Assembly: GCA_017425765.1 (NCBI GenBank)
Contig: JAFOXE010000115.1
Coordinates: forward strand, 1-23,341
Origin: Paraprevotella sp.
GTDB taxonomy: Bacteria; Bacteroidota; Bacteroidia; Bacteroidales; Bacteroidaceae
Direction of reading: 5' to 3'
DNA: 23,341 bases
The notes below the pieces were generated by a model that saw nothing but the letters and a program-made list of their open reading frames with translations, made no database searches and was not told the DNA's origin. The position numbers and the translations under genes were made by a program. Positions 1 through 7,800 of this stretch are shown piece after piece; the stretch's first letter is position 1, and every line of letters begins with the position of its first letter.

Positions 1-885
1 ATTCGTCCGGGATATTATGGAAGCAGCGAATTAACGCCTTCAACATTGAAGTTGGCTCACGGTATGACCAGTACCAGTTACACGTTCGTGGCCGCAATGG
101 ACTACTTGGTGAACTTTGTAAAGGCCAACCCAACAGAAGTGGTTGTGCTGACCATGCAGAAAGAAAATAATAATAATTTATTTGGAACTTTAGATGACCA
201 AAGTGCCTCATGGTATAAGGTTATTCGTGAGTATTTGACCGGTATTTCTTATGATGGTGCTGCAATTTCCAACCGTGCCAATTACTTGTTGCCGGAAGTA
301 ACTACTAATATGACTTTGGAAAAATGCCGTGGTAAGGTGGTGGTTCTTTCACGTACTCCCTATGGTGGTACTACAGGTACAGAGGAAACTGTGGTCGGTG
401 CCCGAATTTCAAATTGGCCGGATGATACAAGTTCATCGGATGTTGTGTTGAATTATACATGGAATAGTTGGAGAGCATCGGCTTATGCACAAGATTGTTA
501 TTCAACCACCAATTATTCTACTCGCGAAGGCCAGGTGAAGGAGTGCTTGACCAAGGCTGCTGAGGATAAGGACGACACATGGTATTTTAATAATGTGAAC
601 ATCCATAACTCTCCTAAAACTCATGCCGGCAATATGAATCCAAGAGTTAATACCTTGCTTACCACAGGTGGTTGTAATGGCAGAACCGGTATTATCTTCT
701 ACGACTTCTGCGGCGACAGCAGTACCGGCGGTGATGCGTTGAACAAATCCATCATCAACCAAAATGCCGAATACCTGTTCCACAATCGCACTCGTAACTT
801 GCCTGCAAGCAACAACACCGGCGTAGAGGTGAATGGCGACGAGTATGCTGACGGCAGCGAAATCTACGTAAAACCCCAAATCTAA
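1..885 (+). CDS. PI-PLC-like phosphodiesterase, 3' part (5' end outside window)
   Basis: The reading frame is open from base 1 and ends with TAA at 883-885, leaving 294 visible residues. It begins I-R-P-G, which I align with the end of the catalytic D-I-R motif of bacterial phosphatidylinositol-specific phospholipase C. The segment L-A-H-G at residues 18-21 then matches the second catalytic histidine region. It is followed by the family pattern of an aromatic-rich helix and N-P-T-E-V-V-V-L (about residues 45-52). The first catalytic histidine and the signal peptide would lie upstream of the window. Family members cleave phosphatidylinositol or GPI-type lipids, and in Bacteroidales they are usually exported. 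Substrate and localisation here are inference. The remaining C-terminal part (N-rich, with G-I-I-F-Y-D-F near residue 230) completes the barrel. A hairpin terminator lies 30 bases after the stop. ATG or TTG codons near base 46 are internal, not the start. Confidence 0.8.
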   Translation: MRPGYYGSSELTPSTLKLAHGMTSTSYTFVAAMDYLVNFVKANPTEVVVLTMQKENNNNLFGTLDDQSASWYKVIREYLTGISYDGAAISNRANYLLPEVTTNMTLEKCRGKVVVLSRTPYGGTTGTEETVVGARISNWPDDTSSSDVVLNYTWNSWRASAYAQDCYSTTNYSTREGQVKECLTKAAEDKDDTWYFNNVNIHNSPKTHAGNMNPRVNTLLTTGGCNGRTGIIFYDFCGDSSTGGDALNKSIINQNAEYLFHNRTRNLPASNNTGVEVNGDEYADGSEIYVKPQI

Positions 886-914
886 GGCAATAGTTTCTAT
901 TGTATAAAAGAGTG

Positions 915-953
915 ACGCGGTGTTCTTGCAGCGGCGAGAGCATCGCGTTTTTT
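915..953 (+). terminator. Rho-independent terminator after the PI-PLC-like gene
   Basis: Bases 915-926 pair with 937-948 (12 pairs, two of them G-U) around a 10-base loop, and six T follow at 948-953. It sits 30 bases after the PI-PLC stop and only 18 bases before the next ATG at 972, so it separates the two genes transcriptionally or acts as a leaky attenuator. Confidence 0.75.
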
Positions 954-971
954 CTTCAAATTCCACTGACT

Positions 972-1664
972 ATGAGAGCATCCTTATTCCTTTTTTCTCT
1001 ATGTGTGCTGTTGAATGTCTGTCCGGTTTCGGCCCAAAATCTGGTGGTGTATCGCACCGACGGAACGCAGATAGTAGTGCCCATTGACGAGATAGACAGT
1101 TTGTGCATTACGCCCGAACAACCCTTTGAGCCCACCGCTGTGGATTTAGGGCTCAGTGTGCTGTGGGCCACCTGCAACGTGGGCGCCGAAAAACCCACCC
1201 AAGTCGGCGATTACTTTGCCTGGGGTGAAGTGACAGGCAAAGACGAGTATAGCGAAGATTCGTACACCTATTATCAAAACGGTGCCTACGAACACATCGG
1301 AACCAACATCTGCAGCACGCAGTATGATGCAGCGCGTGCGGTGTGGGGCAGCGACTGGCGGATGCCCAACCTGATCGAGATAAACGAGCTGTTGAATAAG
1401 TGTACGTGGACCGCCACCACCCAAAAAGGTGTGGCCGGATATACCGTTACGGGAAGCAACGGAAACTCCATATTCCTGCCCTCGGCCGGATGCTATCAAG
1501 GCACCACTTTGATGGGCGCAGGCACCGAAGGATACTACTGGAGCGGTTCTACCACCACCACGGAACTCTCCTCGGCCTACAACATCAACTTCAGCGGATA
1601 TACCGGCAAGTGGATGGCCAGCCGAGCCTATGGATTTACGATACGTGCCGTGCGCAAGAAGTAG
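972..1664 (+). CDS. Secreted FISUMP-domain protein of unknown function
   Basis: This is a 230-residue protein. ATG at 972 is chosen because it opens a clear Sec signal peptide (MRAS, then a hydrophobic core, likely cleavage V-S-A/Q after residue 21). The frame upstream of it only translates the terminator hairpin. Residues 23-46 carry a strand pattern (L-V-V-Y-R-T-D-G-T, then I-D-E-I-D-S-L) common at the mature N-terminus of Bacteroidales surface proteins. Residues 57-230 resemble the Fibrobacter succinogenes major paralogous (FISUMP) domain: D-L-G-L-S-V-L-W-A-T-C-N-V-G near 58-71, G-D-Y-F-A-W-G-E at 79-86, W-R-M-P near 129-132 and the closing Y-G-F-T-I-R-A-V-R at 220-228. The family is exported and often found in many paralogs, but no activity is established that I know of. 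I see no lipobox. The gene has its own downstream terminator and no clear promoter box. Confidence 0.82.
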   Translation: MRASLFLFSLCVLLNVCPVSAQNLVVYRTDGTQIVVPIDEIDSLCITPEQPFEPTAVDLGLSVLWATCNVGAEKPTQVGDYFAWGEVTGKDEYSEDSYTYYQNGAYEHIGTNICSTQYDAARAVWGSDWRMPNLIEINELLNKCTWTATTQKGVAGYTVTGSNGNSIFLPSAGCYQGTTLMGAGTEGYYWSGSTTTTELSSAYNINFSGYTGKWMASRAYGFTIRAVRKK

Positions 1665-1677
1665 GGCACCACGGCTC

Positions 1678-1705
1678 AAGCAGTTCCCAGCGGACTGCTT
1701 TTTTT
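1678..1705 (+). terminator. Rho-independent terminator after the FISUMP gene
   Basis: AAGCAGT at 1678-1684 pairs with ACTGCTT at 1694-1700. The stem extends inward with a one-base bulge (TCC against GG), and the T run covers 1699-1705. It starts 13 bases after the TAG stop. Confidence 0.8.
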
Positions 1706-1759
1706 GTACCCCTCGTGCAAAAAGGTGAGTAAGGCGTGCGCGGTTTTCATACTTTTTGC

Positions 1760-1767
1760 TACCTTTG
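1760..1767 (+). promoter_or_regulatory. Predicted Bacteroidetes -7 promoter box for gluconate 5-dehydrogenase
   Basis: TACCTTTG is an exact match to the TAnnTTTG consensus and is followed by C, as in most other boxes in this window. Transcription would begin near 1773, giving a leader of about 55 bases before the ATG at 1827. I do not see a convincing -33 TTTG at the usual 19-21 base spacing. Confidence 0.5.
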
Positions 1768-1826
1768 CTTGCGTGCTGTGTAGGAGCACAAAAACAGACA
1801 TCAACATTTACTTAATACAGAATACT

Positions 1827-2642
1827 ATGGAAAAGGATTTTTTGAAGTACTTCTCTTTGGAAGGTAAAAACGCGTGGGTGACCGGTGCATCGTACGGTAT
1901 CGGTTTCAACATTGCCAAGGCTTTTGTGCAAGCCGGTGTGGATAACATCATCTTCAACGACATCAACCAAGAGTTGGTGGACCGCGGTTTGGCAGCCTAT
2001 AAAGAGGCCGGCATAGAGAATGTGCACGGTTATGTGTGCGACGTTACCGACGAGGTGGGCGTAAAGACACTTGTAGAGAAAATTCATGCAGAAGTAGGTA
2101 ACATCGATATTTTGGTGAACAACGCCGGCATCATCAAGCGTATTCCGATGCACGAAATGAAGCGTGCCGAGTTCCAACAAGTTATCGATATCGACTTGGT
2201 GGGCCCGTTCATCGTATCCAGCGCAGTTATTCCTGAAATGATGGAGCGCCGTGAGGGTAAGATCATCAACATCTGCTCTATGATGTCGGAGTTGGGTCGT
2301 GAAACCGTATCGGCCTATGCAGCTGCCAAGGGTGGTTTGAAGATGTTGACTCGCAACATCTGTTCAGAGTATGGCGAATACAACATCCAATGCAACGGTA
2401 TCGGTCCCGGTTACATTGCCACTCCCCAAACAGCTCCTTTGCGTGAGCCGCAGGCCGATGGCAGCCGTCATCCGTTTGATCAATTCATTTGCGCCAAGAC
2501 TCCGGCCGGACGTTGGCTCGATCCCGAAGAGTTGGGTGGTGCAGCCGTGTTCCTTGCCTCAAAGGCTTCGAATGCAGTGAACGGTCATGTGTTGTATGTA
2601 GACGGCGGTATCTTGGCATACATCGGTCGTCAGCCTAAATAA
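1827..2642 (+). CDS. idnO: Gluconate 5-dehydrogenase (SDR family)
   Basis: This 271-residue short-chain dehydrogenase interconverts D-gluconate and 5-keto-D-gluconate with NAD(P)H in the cytoplasm. The Rossmann motif T-G-A-S-Y-G-I-G is at residues 19-26, D-V near 72-73, N-N-A-G at 98-101, and the catalytic Ser/Tyr/Lys are S151, Y164 and K168. Long stretches match streptococcal gluconate 5-dehydrogenase as I recall it, notably the Q-C-N-G-I-G-P-G-Y-I-A-T-P-Q-T region and the C-terminal D-G-G-I-L-A-Y-I-G. That makes it more specific than a generic SDR call. ATG 1827 is chosen because M-E-K-D-F-L-K-Y-F-S-L-E-G-K is the normal family start; the open frame upstream is non-coding leader. No sugar-acid isomerase or transporter is adjacent, so the pathway (hexuronate, gluconate or idonate use) is not defined by context. 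2-deoxygluconate dehydrogenase KduD is the main alternative. Confidence 0.9.
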   Translation: MEKDFLKYFSLEGKNAWVTGASYGIGFNIAKAFVQAGVDNIIFNDINQELVDRGLAAYKEAGIENVHGYVCDVTDEVGVKTLVEKIHAEVGNIDILVNNAGIIKRIPMHEMKRAEFQQVIDIDLVGPFIVSSAVIPEMMERREGKIINICSMMSELGRETVSAYAAAKGGLKMLTRNICSEYGEYNIQCNGIGPGYIATPQTAPLREPQADGSRHPFDQFICAKTPAGRWLDPEELGGAAVFLASKASNAVNGHVLYVDGGILAYIGRQPK

Positions 2643-2663
2643 AGACGCACGCCGAATTGGCTG

Positions 2664-2701
2664 AAAAACACACGTAGGTGTAACACCCTGTTACACCTAC
2701 G
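2664..2701 (-). terminator. Minus-strand hairpin terminator of the queG operon (hairpin 1 of a twin element)
   Basis: CGTAGGTGTAACA at 2673-2685 pairs perfectly over 13 bases with 2689-2701 around a 3-base loop. On the minus strand the stem is followed after four bases by a run of five T (plus-strand A at 2664-2668). It lies about 70 bases beyond the queG stop, on the far side of the plus-strand terminator hairpin. Confidence 0.65.
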
Positions 2702-2714
2702 GGAAAATACAACA

Positions 2715-2756
2715 AGACGCTCGTGTAGATGACTTCTACACGAGCGTCTGTTTTTT
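2715..2756 (+). terminator. Plus-strand terminator of gluconate 5-dehydrogenase (hairpin 2 of a twin element)
   Basis: Bases 2715-2729 pair perfectly over 15 bases with 2735-2749 around a 5-base loop, followed by G and six T (2751-2756). The core is GTGTAGA-N5-TCTACAC, which recurs at 17663-17681. Together with the hairpin at 2673-2701 it forms a back-to-back terminator pair between convergent genes. Confidence 0.85.
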
Positions 2757-2771
2757 ATACACCTGAGCGTG

Positions 2772-3809
2772 TTATTTTTCGGGGTCGGAGGTGTGCGTGT
2801 GTGGGGGATGAGCGTGATGCATGGCGTGGATGTTGCGCATCAATCCCTCGTACTTGGCACGTTTTACGGCTGAGCCGCGGAACGTCTTTTGATAGTCCTC
2901 TCGGCTCAGTTGCACCCAGTCCTCGGGTGTGCGGTTCTGCCAAATGGGGCGGGGTTGGAACTCCGGTACATCCGTGGCCTTTGCCCTGCGGATGTGCGGA
3001 CATGCCTCCAGGCAGCGGTTGCAGCCATAGAAACACGGGTGCATGTGGGCGGCTGCCCATTCCGGCAGTTCGTTTGCGCGGTTTTCGATGGTGAGGTAAC
3101 TGAGGCATTTGCGGGCGTCGAAGTCCGCCTCGGTGGATAAAGCCCTGGTGGGACAAGCCCGCACGCAAGCGTCACAACCGCTGCATGGCGAGGCAATGGG
3201 TGAGTCGTATTCGTCGACCTCGGCATCGATGAACACCTCGCCCAAGAAGCACGCACTGCCTATGCCCGGCACGTAGAGCAAATGATTGTGCCCTATCCAG
3301 CCCAATCCGCTGCGCCAAGCCCAGTATCGCTCCATCACCGGAGCGGTGTCGCAAAAGCAGCGCCCTGTGAGGGTGGGTGTTTCCGCCCCTTCAGTCGGTG
3401 TGCCGAGGGCGGTGTTTGCGTGGTGTTGCAGGCTGCACAGCAAGGCGTTCAGGCGCTGTTTCATCACATCGTGGTAGTCGTCGCCATAGGCATACCATGC
3501 CGGTTGCCACTGGTGCGGCGGTAGGGGATGTTGCGGCAGGTAGTTCAGCGCCACGCAGATGATGCTGCGCACCCCGGGCACCAAGAGCGAGGGGTTGAAA
3601 CGCTTGTCCTGATGATTGGCCAGATAGTTCATGTCCGCCAGTCGGCCCTCGTCTACAAATTGTTGATAGAGGCGGGTGTGGGCGGTGTGCACCGGTGCTG
3701 CCGGCGCTATGCCGCAAGCATGAAAGCCGAGGCGTTGTGCCTCGGCTTTTATGTAGTGTGCAGAAATGCACGGATGTGTGTGTGAAGTGGTGTGTGTGTC
3801 CTGCATCAT
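2772..3809 (-). CDS. queG: Epoxyqueuosine reductase QueG
   Basis: QueG (345 residues) is a cobalamin- and Fe-S-dependent cytoplasmic enzyme that reduces epoxyqueuosine to queuosine at the tRNA wobble position 34. Visible features are the catalytic-region motif D-T-A-P-V-M-E-R (D154), G-L-G-W-I-G at 168-173, and the ferredoxin-like motif C209-x2-C212-x2-C215-x3-C219-P. C235 and the second set C259, C263, C266 and C270-P complete two [4Fe-4S] clusters. The C-terminal R-G-S-A-V-K-R-A-K-Y at 311-320 is also conserved. Its ATG overlaps the stop of the upstream deacetylase gene in an ATGA (3806-3809), implying translational coupling; a second ATG follows directly at 3806-3804. Both ends are unusually rich in histidine (residues 6-12 and 328-339), beyond the normal family core. 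Identity is secure. No other queuosine gene is in the window. Confidence 0.95.
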   Translation of the reverse strand: MMQDTHTTSHTHPCISAHYIKAEAQRLGFHACGIAPAAPVHTAHTRLYQQFVDEGRLADMNYLANHQDKRFNPSLLVPGVRSIICVALNYLPQHPLPPHQWQPAWYAYGDDYHDVMKQRLNALLCSLQHHANTALGTPTEGAETPTLTGRCFCDTAPVMERYWAWRSGLGWIGHNHLLYVPGIGSACFLGEVFIDAEVDEYDSPIASPCSGCDACVRACPTRALSTEADFDARKCLSYLTIENRANELPEWAAAHMHPCFYGCNRCLEACPHIRRAKATDVPEFQPRPIWQNRTPEDWVQLSREDYQKTFRGSAVKRAKYEGLMRNIHAMHHAHPPHTHTSDPEK

Positions 3810-4417
3810 TCGAACACCTTAAAGGCATAGCCCTGCTGCTGCAACCACTCGATGGATTGCGGTAGTGCTGTGCGTAGTTTCTCAATGCTTTTCAGCGAGT
3901 CGTGGAAGGTGATGATGGAGCCGTTTCGGGTGTATCGTTTCACATTCTCCACCACGTCGTCGGCCGTCAGTCGTCGGCTGTAGTCGCGTGTCACCAAGTC
4001 CCACATGATGATGCGGTAGTGGCGTTTCAGTTTGTAGTACTGTCGCCAGCGCATCCACCCGTGGGGTGGGCGGAACAAGTTCGTGTTGAGGAACTCGTTG
4101 GCCTTATCTGTATTGGCCAGGTAGTTCTCGCTCAAGTAGCGGAAGCCGCCGATGTGGTTGAAGGTGTGATTACCGATGCGATGCCCCCTTTCCACCACCA
4201 TGCGATACACCTCCGGGTGTTTGCGCACGTTGTCGCCCACCATGAAGAAGGTGGCCTTGATGCCGTATCGGTCGAGCGTGTCGAGGATGAACGGCGTGGC
4301 TTCCGGTATGGGCCCGTCGTCGAAGGTGAGGTACACCGCCTTTTCGTGCCGGCTCATTCGCCAGCAGGCACCGGGGTATAGCCACCTCAGGAAACAGGCA
4401 GGTTGTTCGATAATCAT
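3806..4417 (-). CDS. Polysaccharide deacetylase (NodB domain, CE4)
   Basis: This is a 203-residue metal-dependent de-N-acetylase-type protein. The NodB motifs are all present: T-F-D-D-G-P at 31-36 (catalytic D33, metal D34), H84-x3-H88 in G-N-H-T-F-N-H, R-P-P-H-G at 116-120, and the C-terminal I-I-T-F-H-D-S with H172. Family members deacetylate peptidoglycan or other N-acetylated glycans. There is no clear signal peptide or membrane anchor, only a short hydrophobic patch near residues 8-19, so export is uncertain. AGGA lies about eight bases before ATG 4417, a relatively good ribosome site for this phylum. The gene starts 12 bases after the DUF2723 stop and overlaps queG by 4 bases, so the three are probably one transcript. 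The pairing with a glycosyltransferase-like membrane protein suggests a role in envelope glycan modification (inference). Confidence 0.85.
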   Translation of the reverse strand: MIIEQPACFLRWLYPGACWRMSRHEKAVYLTFDDGPIPEATPFILDTLDRYGIKATFFMVGDNVRKHPEVYRMVVERGHRIGNHTFNHIGGFRYLSENYLANTDKANEFLNTNLFRPPHGWMRWRQYYKLKRHYRIIMWDLVTRDYSRRLTADDVVENVKRYTRNGSIITFHDSLKSIEKLRTALPQSIEWLQQQGYAFKVFE

Positions 4418-4429
4418 GCTCTTATCCTA

Positions 4430-7400
4430 TTAGTGAAACGAAACCCCACGCAGGTGCAGATTGGTCATGTAGTTGCGCAAACTCTCTTGGTAGGCCGCTG
4501 CTTTTTGGCTCTTATAGGTGTCGAGCAAACGTGTTATCTCGTCCATCTGGTAGAGGTAGTACAAGCAGTCGCGTGAGTTGTTGAGCAGTCGTGGGGTGCT
4601 CAGGCTCAAGTACCAGTCCAGATATTGTTGGCAGCTGGTCATCATGGCCTCGGCAATTTCTTCTCCTTTCAGGGTGTTGCCCACTTCGAGCCATGCCTCT
4701 GCCAAGTCGAAGGAGCCGCTTTGCCAATTGTGCGGTACGGTTACGGCCGGGATGCATTTGTCCACCTTTTCCAACGCAAGTAGTGCCTTGTCGTTTTGAC
4801 CTTCGGCCAGCAGCTGGTTTACCAACTGACTGAACAAGCGACGGTGCGTGTAGCACATACGCATCACCGTTTCGTCGAGATAGATATTCGGGTTGTCGAT
4901 GCCGCCAAAACGGAACTTGTTCATGAGGTTGTCGTACATGCGCTCGGTGTCGATGCGGCGACCGCTTTTGGCCGTGTTGAACGGCGTGATGCGGTTGGCC
5001 AGACCTTCTTGCACGAAGTTTTCGCCCAGGTTGCCGTAGTTGCTTGAGCCTACGGTGAGTGCGATGTAGAGCGGGCGTTCCCAGTTGGCACGTGCCAACA
5101 TTTCGAGCATCATGAGTTCGCTTTTGTACACGGCGCTCTTGCCCTTTAGTGAGATGTGCATTTGGTCCGGAATGCTGTCGGCTGCCATCATCATGCCCGA
5201 ACGGCGTACAGCCTCTTTATCGATGGTGATGACCAAACTGTCGGTTGGTATGATTTGCAGGTCGCGGTTCTCGTTCAGAATCCAGCGGTCGATGACGTTG
5301 CTCAGTTCGTACGGATTTTCGCCCAACACCTTTTTGCTCATCTCGGGGTCGTTCTTATAGTATTTTACCAAGATGTCCAGTTGGTCGGGTACGACGCGGA
5401 CGCCCTCGCGTGTGCCGCCCACATATTGAAGTCGGTTCCAAGAGATGGGAGCAGAAGGAGAGTCGTATGCCGGGCGTTTCATTTGGTCGATGTACCAGTC
5501 GGTTTGCAGATACGAAAGGTTGCAGACGCGCACATCGGTGCGAATGCCCTCCGTTTCCTGGCAGTACCATAGCGGGAAGGTGTCGTTGTCGCCGTTTGTG
5601 AAGACGATGGGTGCCCCCTCTTGCGAAAGCGATTGCAAATAGTTTTGACCGAAGTCGCGGCAAGTATATCGTCCGGAACGATCGTGATCGTCCCAGTTTT
5701 CGGCTGCCATTTGCAGAGGAATCAACAAGGTAATGAGCGAAACGGCGGTGGCGGTTATGGCGTTGTTCAACTTCAGACGCTTGAGTCCGTCGATGAGGGC
5801 GGCCACGCCCAAGCCAATCCAAATGGCAAAGGCATAGAACGAGCCTGCGTAGGCATAATCGCGCTCACGAGGTTGCTGCGGCGACTGGTTGAGGTAGATG
5901 ACGATGGCAATACCCGTCATGAAGAACAAGAAGAACACCACCCAGAACTGTTTGACGCTCTCGTTGTTCTTGTAGGCTTGCCAGAACAAACCAATCAAGC
6001 CGAGCAAAAGCGGCAAGCAATAATAAATGTTGCGCCCTTTGTTGTTCTTCAACTCGTCCGGCAACATATCCTGATTGCCCAGGCGCAAGTTGTCCAGGAA
6101 GGGGATGCCCGAAAGCCAGTTTCCGTGCTCCAACTCGCCGTTGCCCTGTATGTCGTTCTGGCGTCCGGCAAAGTTCCACATGAAGTAGCGCCAGTACATG
6201 AAATTGAGTTGGTAGCTGAGGAAGAAACGGATGTTCTCCAATTGTGTAGGTACTTTTACCATGATGGGTTCACCGCATCGGTCGTACGGCACTTGAGTGC
6301 CCTTTATGCCTCCCAACCAGTCCTCGTAGGCTTGAGGATGCCCGTCGCGTTCCGACCACATACGTGGGAAGAACATATTTTGGGCGTAGACATATTCCAA
6401 TTCATGACGCACGATTTCGTAGCGGTCAGGTTCGTTCGGGTCTCGCTTTTCCACACGTTGATACACCGGTGCCCCTTGGATGCTTACCGGCTTGCAATAA
6501 CCGTCTTCGTGCTTTAATTTTACCTGCGAGGTATAGGCTTGTCCGTAGAACAAAGGTGTTTTACCGTATTGTTCGCGGTTGAGATATGTGCCCAATGTAA
6601 AGATGTCCTCGGGAGAGTTTTGGTCCATAGGCGTATTGGCTGTAGAACGAATGACGATGACCGCATACGACGAATAACCAATCATAATCATGAGCATGCA
6701 CAGCAAAGAAGTGTTCATGAGGCGAGCGCTGATGAGCGGTTTGCCCTTGAAATTGCGGAACAACACAAAGCCAATGGCCGCCAACACCATGAGGCCGATG
6801 AAGAAACTGCTCCATCCGTAGCCATAGAAGGGGATGCCCAACATGCCCAATGAAAGAAGGTAGGCCAGGTTCATGCACTTGCGGTTGCGGCCGGTGGTGG
6901 TTTCCCATATCGCCCAAAGCACCACACCGATGAGGCAGAAGATGTAGAAGATGAGGCCCGAGTTAAACGACATTCCCAAAGTGTTGACAAAGAAGAGTTC
7001 GAACCACCCGCCCACCTTCACAATGCCCGGTACGATGCCGTAAAGAACGGCGGCCACCAACACAAACGAGCCCGCTAATGCCCACAAAGAGCCTTTTAAG
7101 TTGGCATGAGCACACTTGCGGTAGTAGAAGATAAGCACCAAAGCCGGCAGGCAAAGCAAGTTAAGAAGGTGCACACCGATGGACAAACCGGTGAGGTAGG
7201 CTATGAGCACAAGCCAACGGTCGCTGTGTGGTTCGTCGGCATTGTCTTCCCACTTAAGCATAAGCCAGAACACCAAGGCGGTGAACAAAGACGAGTAGGC
7301 ATATACTTCGGCCTCTACTGCGCTGTACCAGAAGGTGTCGGTAAACGTATAGGCCAAAGCACCTACAAGGGCACTACCCTCGATGGTGATGAGCTGTGTC

Positions 7401-7747
7401 CATGAAACAGGCGATGTGAGTGCATTGGGGGCCACGAGCTTACGTACCAGGTGCGAAATGCTCCAATAAAGGAACAAGATGCAGAGCGCACTGAACAAGG
7501 CCGACATGATGTTGATCATATAGGCCGCCTTGGCAGGATCGTCGGTGAGCTGAGTAAACAAATTGCCCGTGAGCATGAAGAAGGGTGCACCGGGAGGGTG
7601 TCCGACTTCTAACTTGAAGGCAGTGGTGATGAATTCCGGGCAATCCCAGAAACTTGCCGTAGGCTCAATCGTCGAACAGTAGACGAAGGCAGCAATGGCA
7701 AATGTAAACCAACCCATAAGGTTGTCTACCAATCTGAACTGTTTCAT
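4430..7747 (-). CDS. DUF2723 (TMEM260-like) GT-C type membrane glycosyltransferase
   Basis: This protein has 1105 residues. The N-terminal two thirds hold many predicted membrane helices (for example about 12-27, 77-97, 123-140, 180-209, 222-240, 264-281, 293-330, 347-366, 575-590, 600-619, 636-655 and 664-680). The first outer loop has W-D-C-P-E-F at 34-39, with the acidic pair D35/E38 where GT-C enzymes place catalytic acids, then H-P-P-G at 50-53. Conserved DUF2723 stretches follow: R-E-R-D-Y-A-Y-A-G near 627-635, N-W-D-D-H-D-R-S at 684-691 and T-N-G-D-N-D-T-F-P at 717-725. The C-terminal about 400 residues look soluble and probably periplasmic. The family includes human TMEM260, reported as a protein O-mannosyltransferase, and it is widespread in Bacteroidetes. 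A role in protein O-glycosylation is therefore plausible, but the bacterial activity is inference. It heads an operon with a deacetylase and queG. ATG 7747 opens the first helix. Confidence 0.85.
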   Translation of the reverse strand: MKQFRLVDNLMGWFTFAIAAFVYCSTIEPTASFWDCPEFITTAFKLEVGHPPGAPFFMLTGNLFTQLTDDPAKAAYMINIMSALFSALCILFLYWSISHLVRKLVAPNALTSPVSWTQLITIEGSALVGALAYTFTDTFWYSAVEAEVYAYSSLFTALVFWLMLKWEDNADEPHSDRWLVLIAYLTGLSIGVHLLNLLCLPALVLIFYYRKCAHANLKGSLWALAGSFVLVAAVLYGIVPGIVKVGGWFELFFVNTLGMSFNSGLIFYIFCLIGVVLWAIWETTTGRNRKCMNLAYLLSLGMLGIPFYGYGWSSFFIGLMVLAAIGFVLFRNFKGKPLISARLMNTSLLCMLMIMIGYSSYAVIVIRSTANTPMDQNSPEDIFTLGTYLNREQYGKTPLFYGQAYTSQVKLKHEDGYCKPVSIQGAPVYQRVEKRDPNEPDRYEIVRHELEYVYAQNMFFPRMWSERDGHPQAYEDWLGGIKGTQVPYDRCGEPIMVKVPTQLENIRFFLSYQLNFMYWRYFMWNFAGRQNDIQGNGELEHGNWLSGIPFLDNLRLGNQDMLPDELKNNKGRNIYYCLPLLLGLIGLFWQAYKNNESVKQFWVVFFLFFMTGIAIVIYLNQSPQQPRERDYAYAGSFYAFAIWIGLGVAALIDGLKRLKLNNAITATAVSLITLLIPLQMAAENWDDHDRSGRYTCRDFGQNYLQSLSQEGAPIVFTNGDNDTFPLWYCQETEGIRTDVRVCNLSYLQTDWYIDQMKRPAYDSPSAPISWNRLQYVGGTREGVRVVPDQLDILVKYYKNDPEMSKKVLGENPYELSNVIDRWILNENRDLQIIPTDSLVITIDKEAVRRSGMMMAADSIPDQMHISLKGKSAVYKSELMMLEMLARANWERPLYIALTVGSSNYGNLGENFVQEGLANRITPFNTAKSGRRIDTERMYDNLMNKFRFGGIDNPNIYLDETVMRMCYTHRRLFSQLVNQLLAEGQNDKALLALEKVDKCIPAVTVPHNWQSGSFDLAEAWLEVGNTLKGEEIAEAMMTSCQQYLDWYLSLSTPRLLNNSRDCLYYLYQMDEITRLLDTYKSQKAAAYQESLRNYMTNLHLRGVSFH

Positions 7748-7792
7748 AGTGTTTGTTGTATTATCTTTTTGTTTATATTTCTTTGAATGATG

Positions 7793-7800
7793 CGAAGATA
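7793..7800 (-). promoter_or_regulatory. Possible -7 promoter box for the DUF2723 operon
   Basis: The minus strand reads TATCTTCGCATC, one mismatch from TAnnTTTGC and close to the dusB box TATTTTTGCATC. Transcription would start about 40 bases before the ATG at 7747. No clear -33 element is visible. The rest of 7748-7902 holds no gene. Confidence 0.35.

Noticed and set aside
502..966. 154-codon minus-strand frame opposite the PI-PLC-like gene
   Set aside because: It is antisense to a conserved coding region and runs through the terminator at 915-953; the translation resembles no family.
900..971. TTG start for the FISUMP protein
   Set aside because: The codons translate a terminator hairpin and precede a clear signal peptide that starts at ATG 972.
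2664..2756. Possible CRISPR or mobile-element terminal repeats
   Set aside because: The two inverted repeats differ from each other, have T-tracts and sit between convergent gene ends without spacers, transposase or target duplication; terminators explain them better.
3391..3885. 164-codon minus-strand frame across queG and the deacetylase
   Set aside because: It overlaps two well-supported genes in another frame and has arginine/histidine-rich, family-less composition.
5621..6517. 298-codon plus-strand frame opposite the DUF2723 gene
   Set aside because: It lies wholly antisense to a well-supported conserved gene, has no recognisable domain and no promoter or ribosome site; it is a codon-bias shadow.
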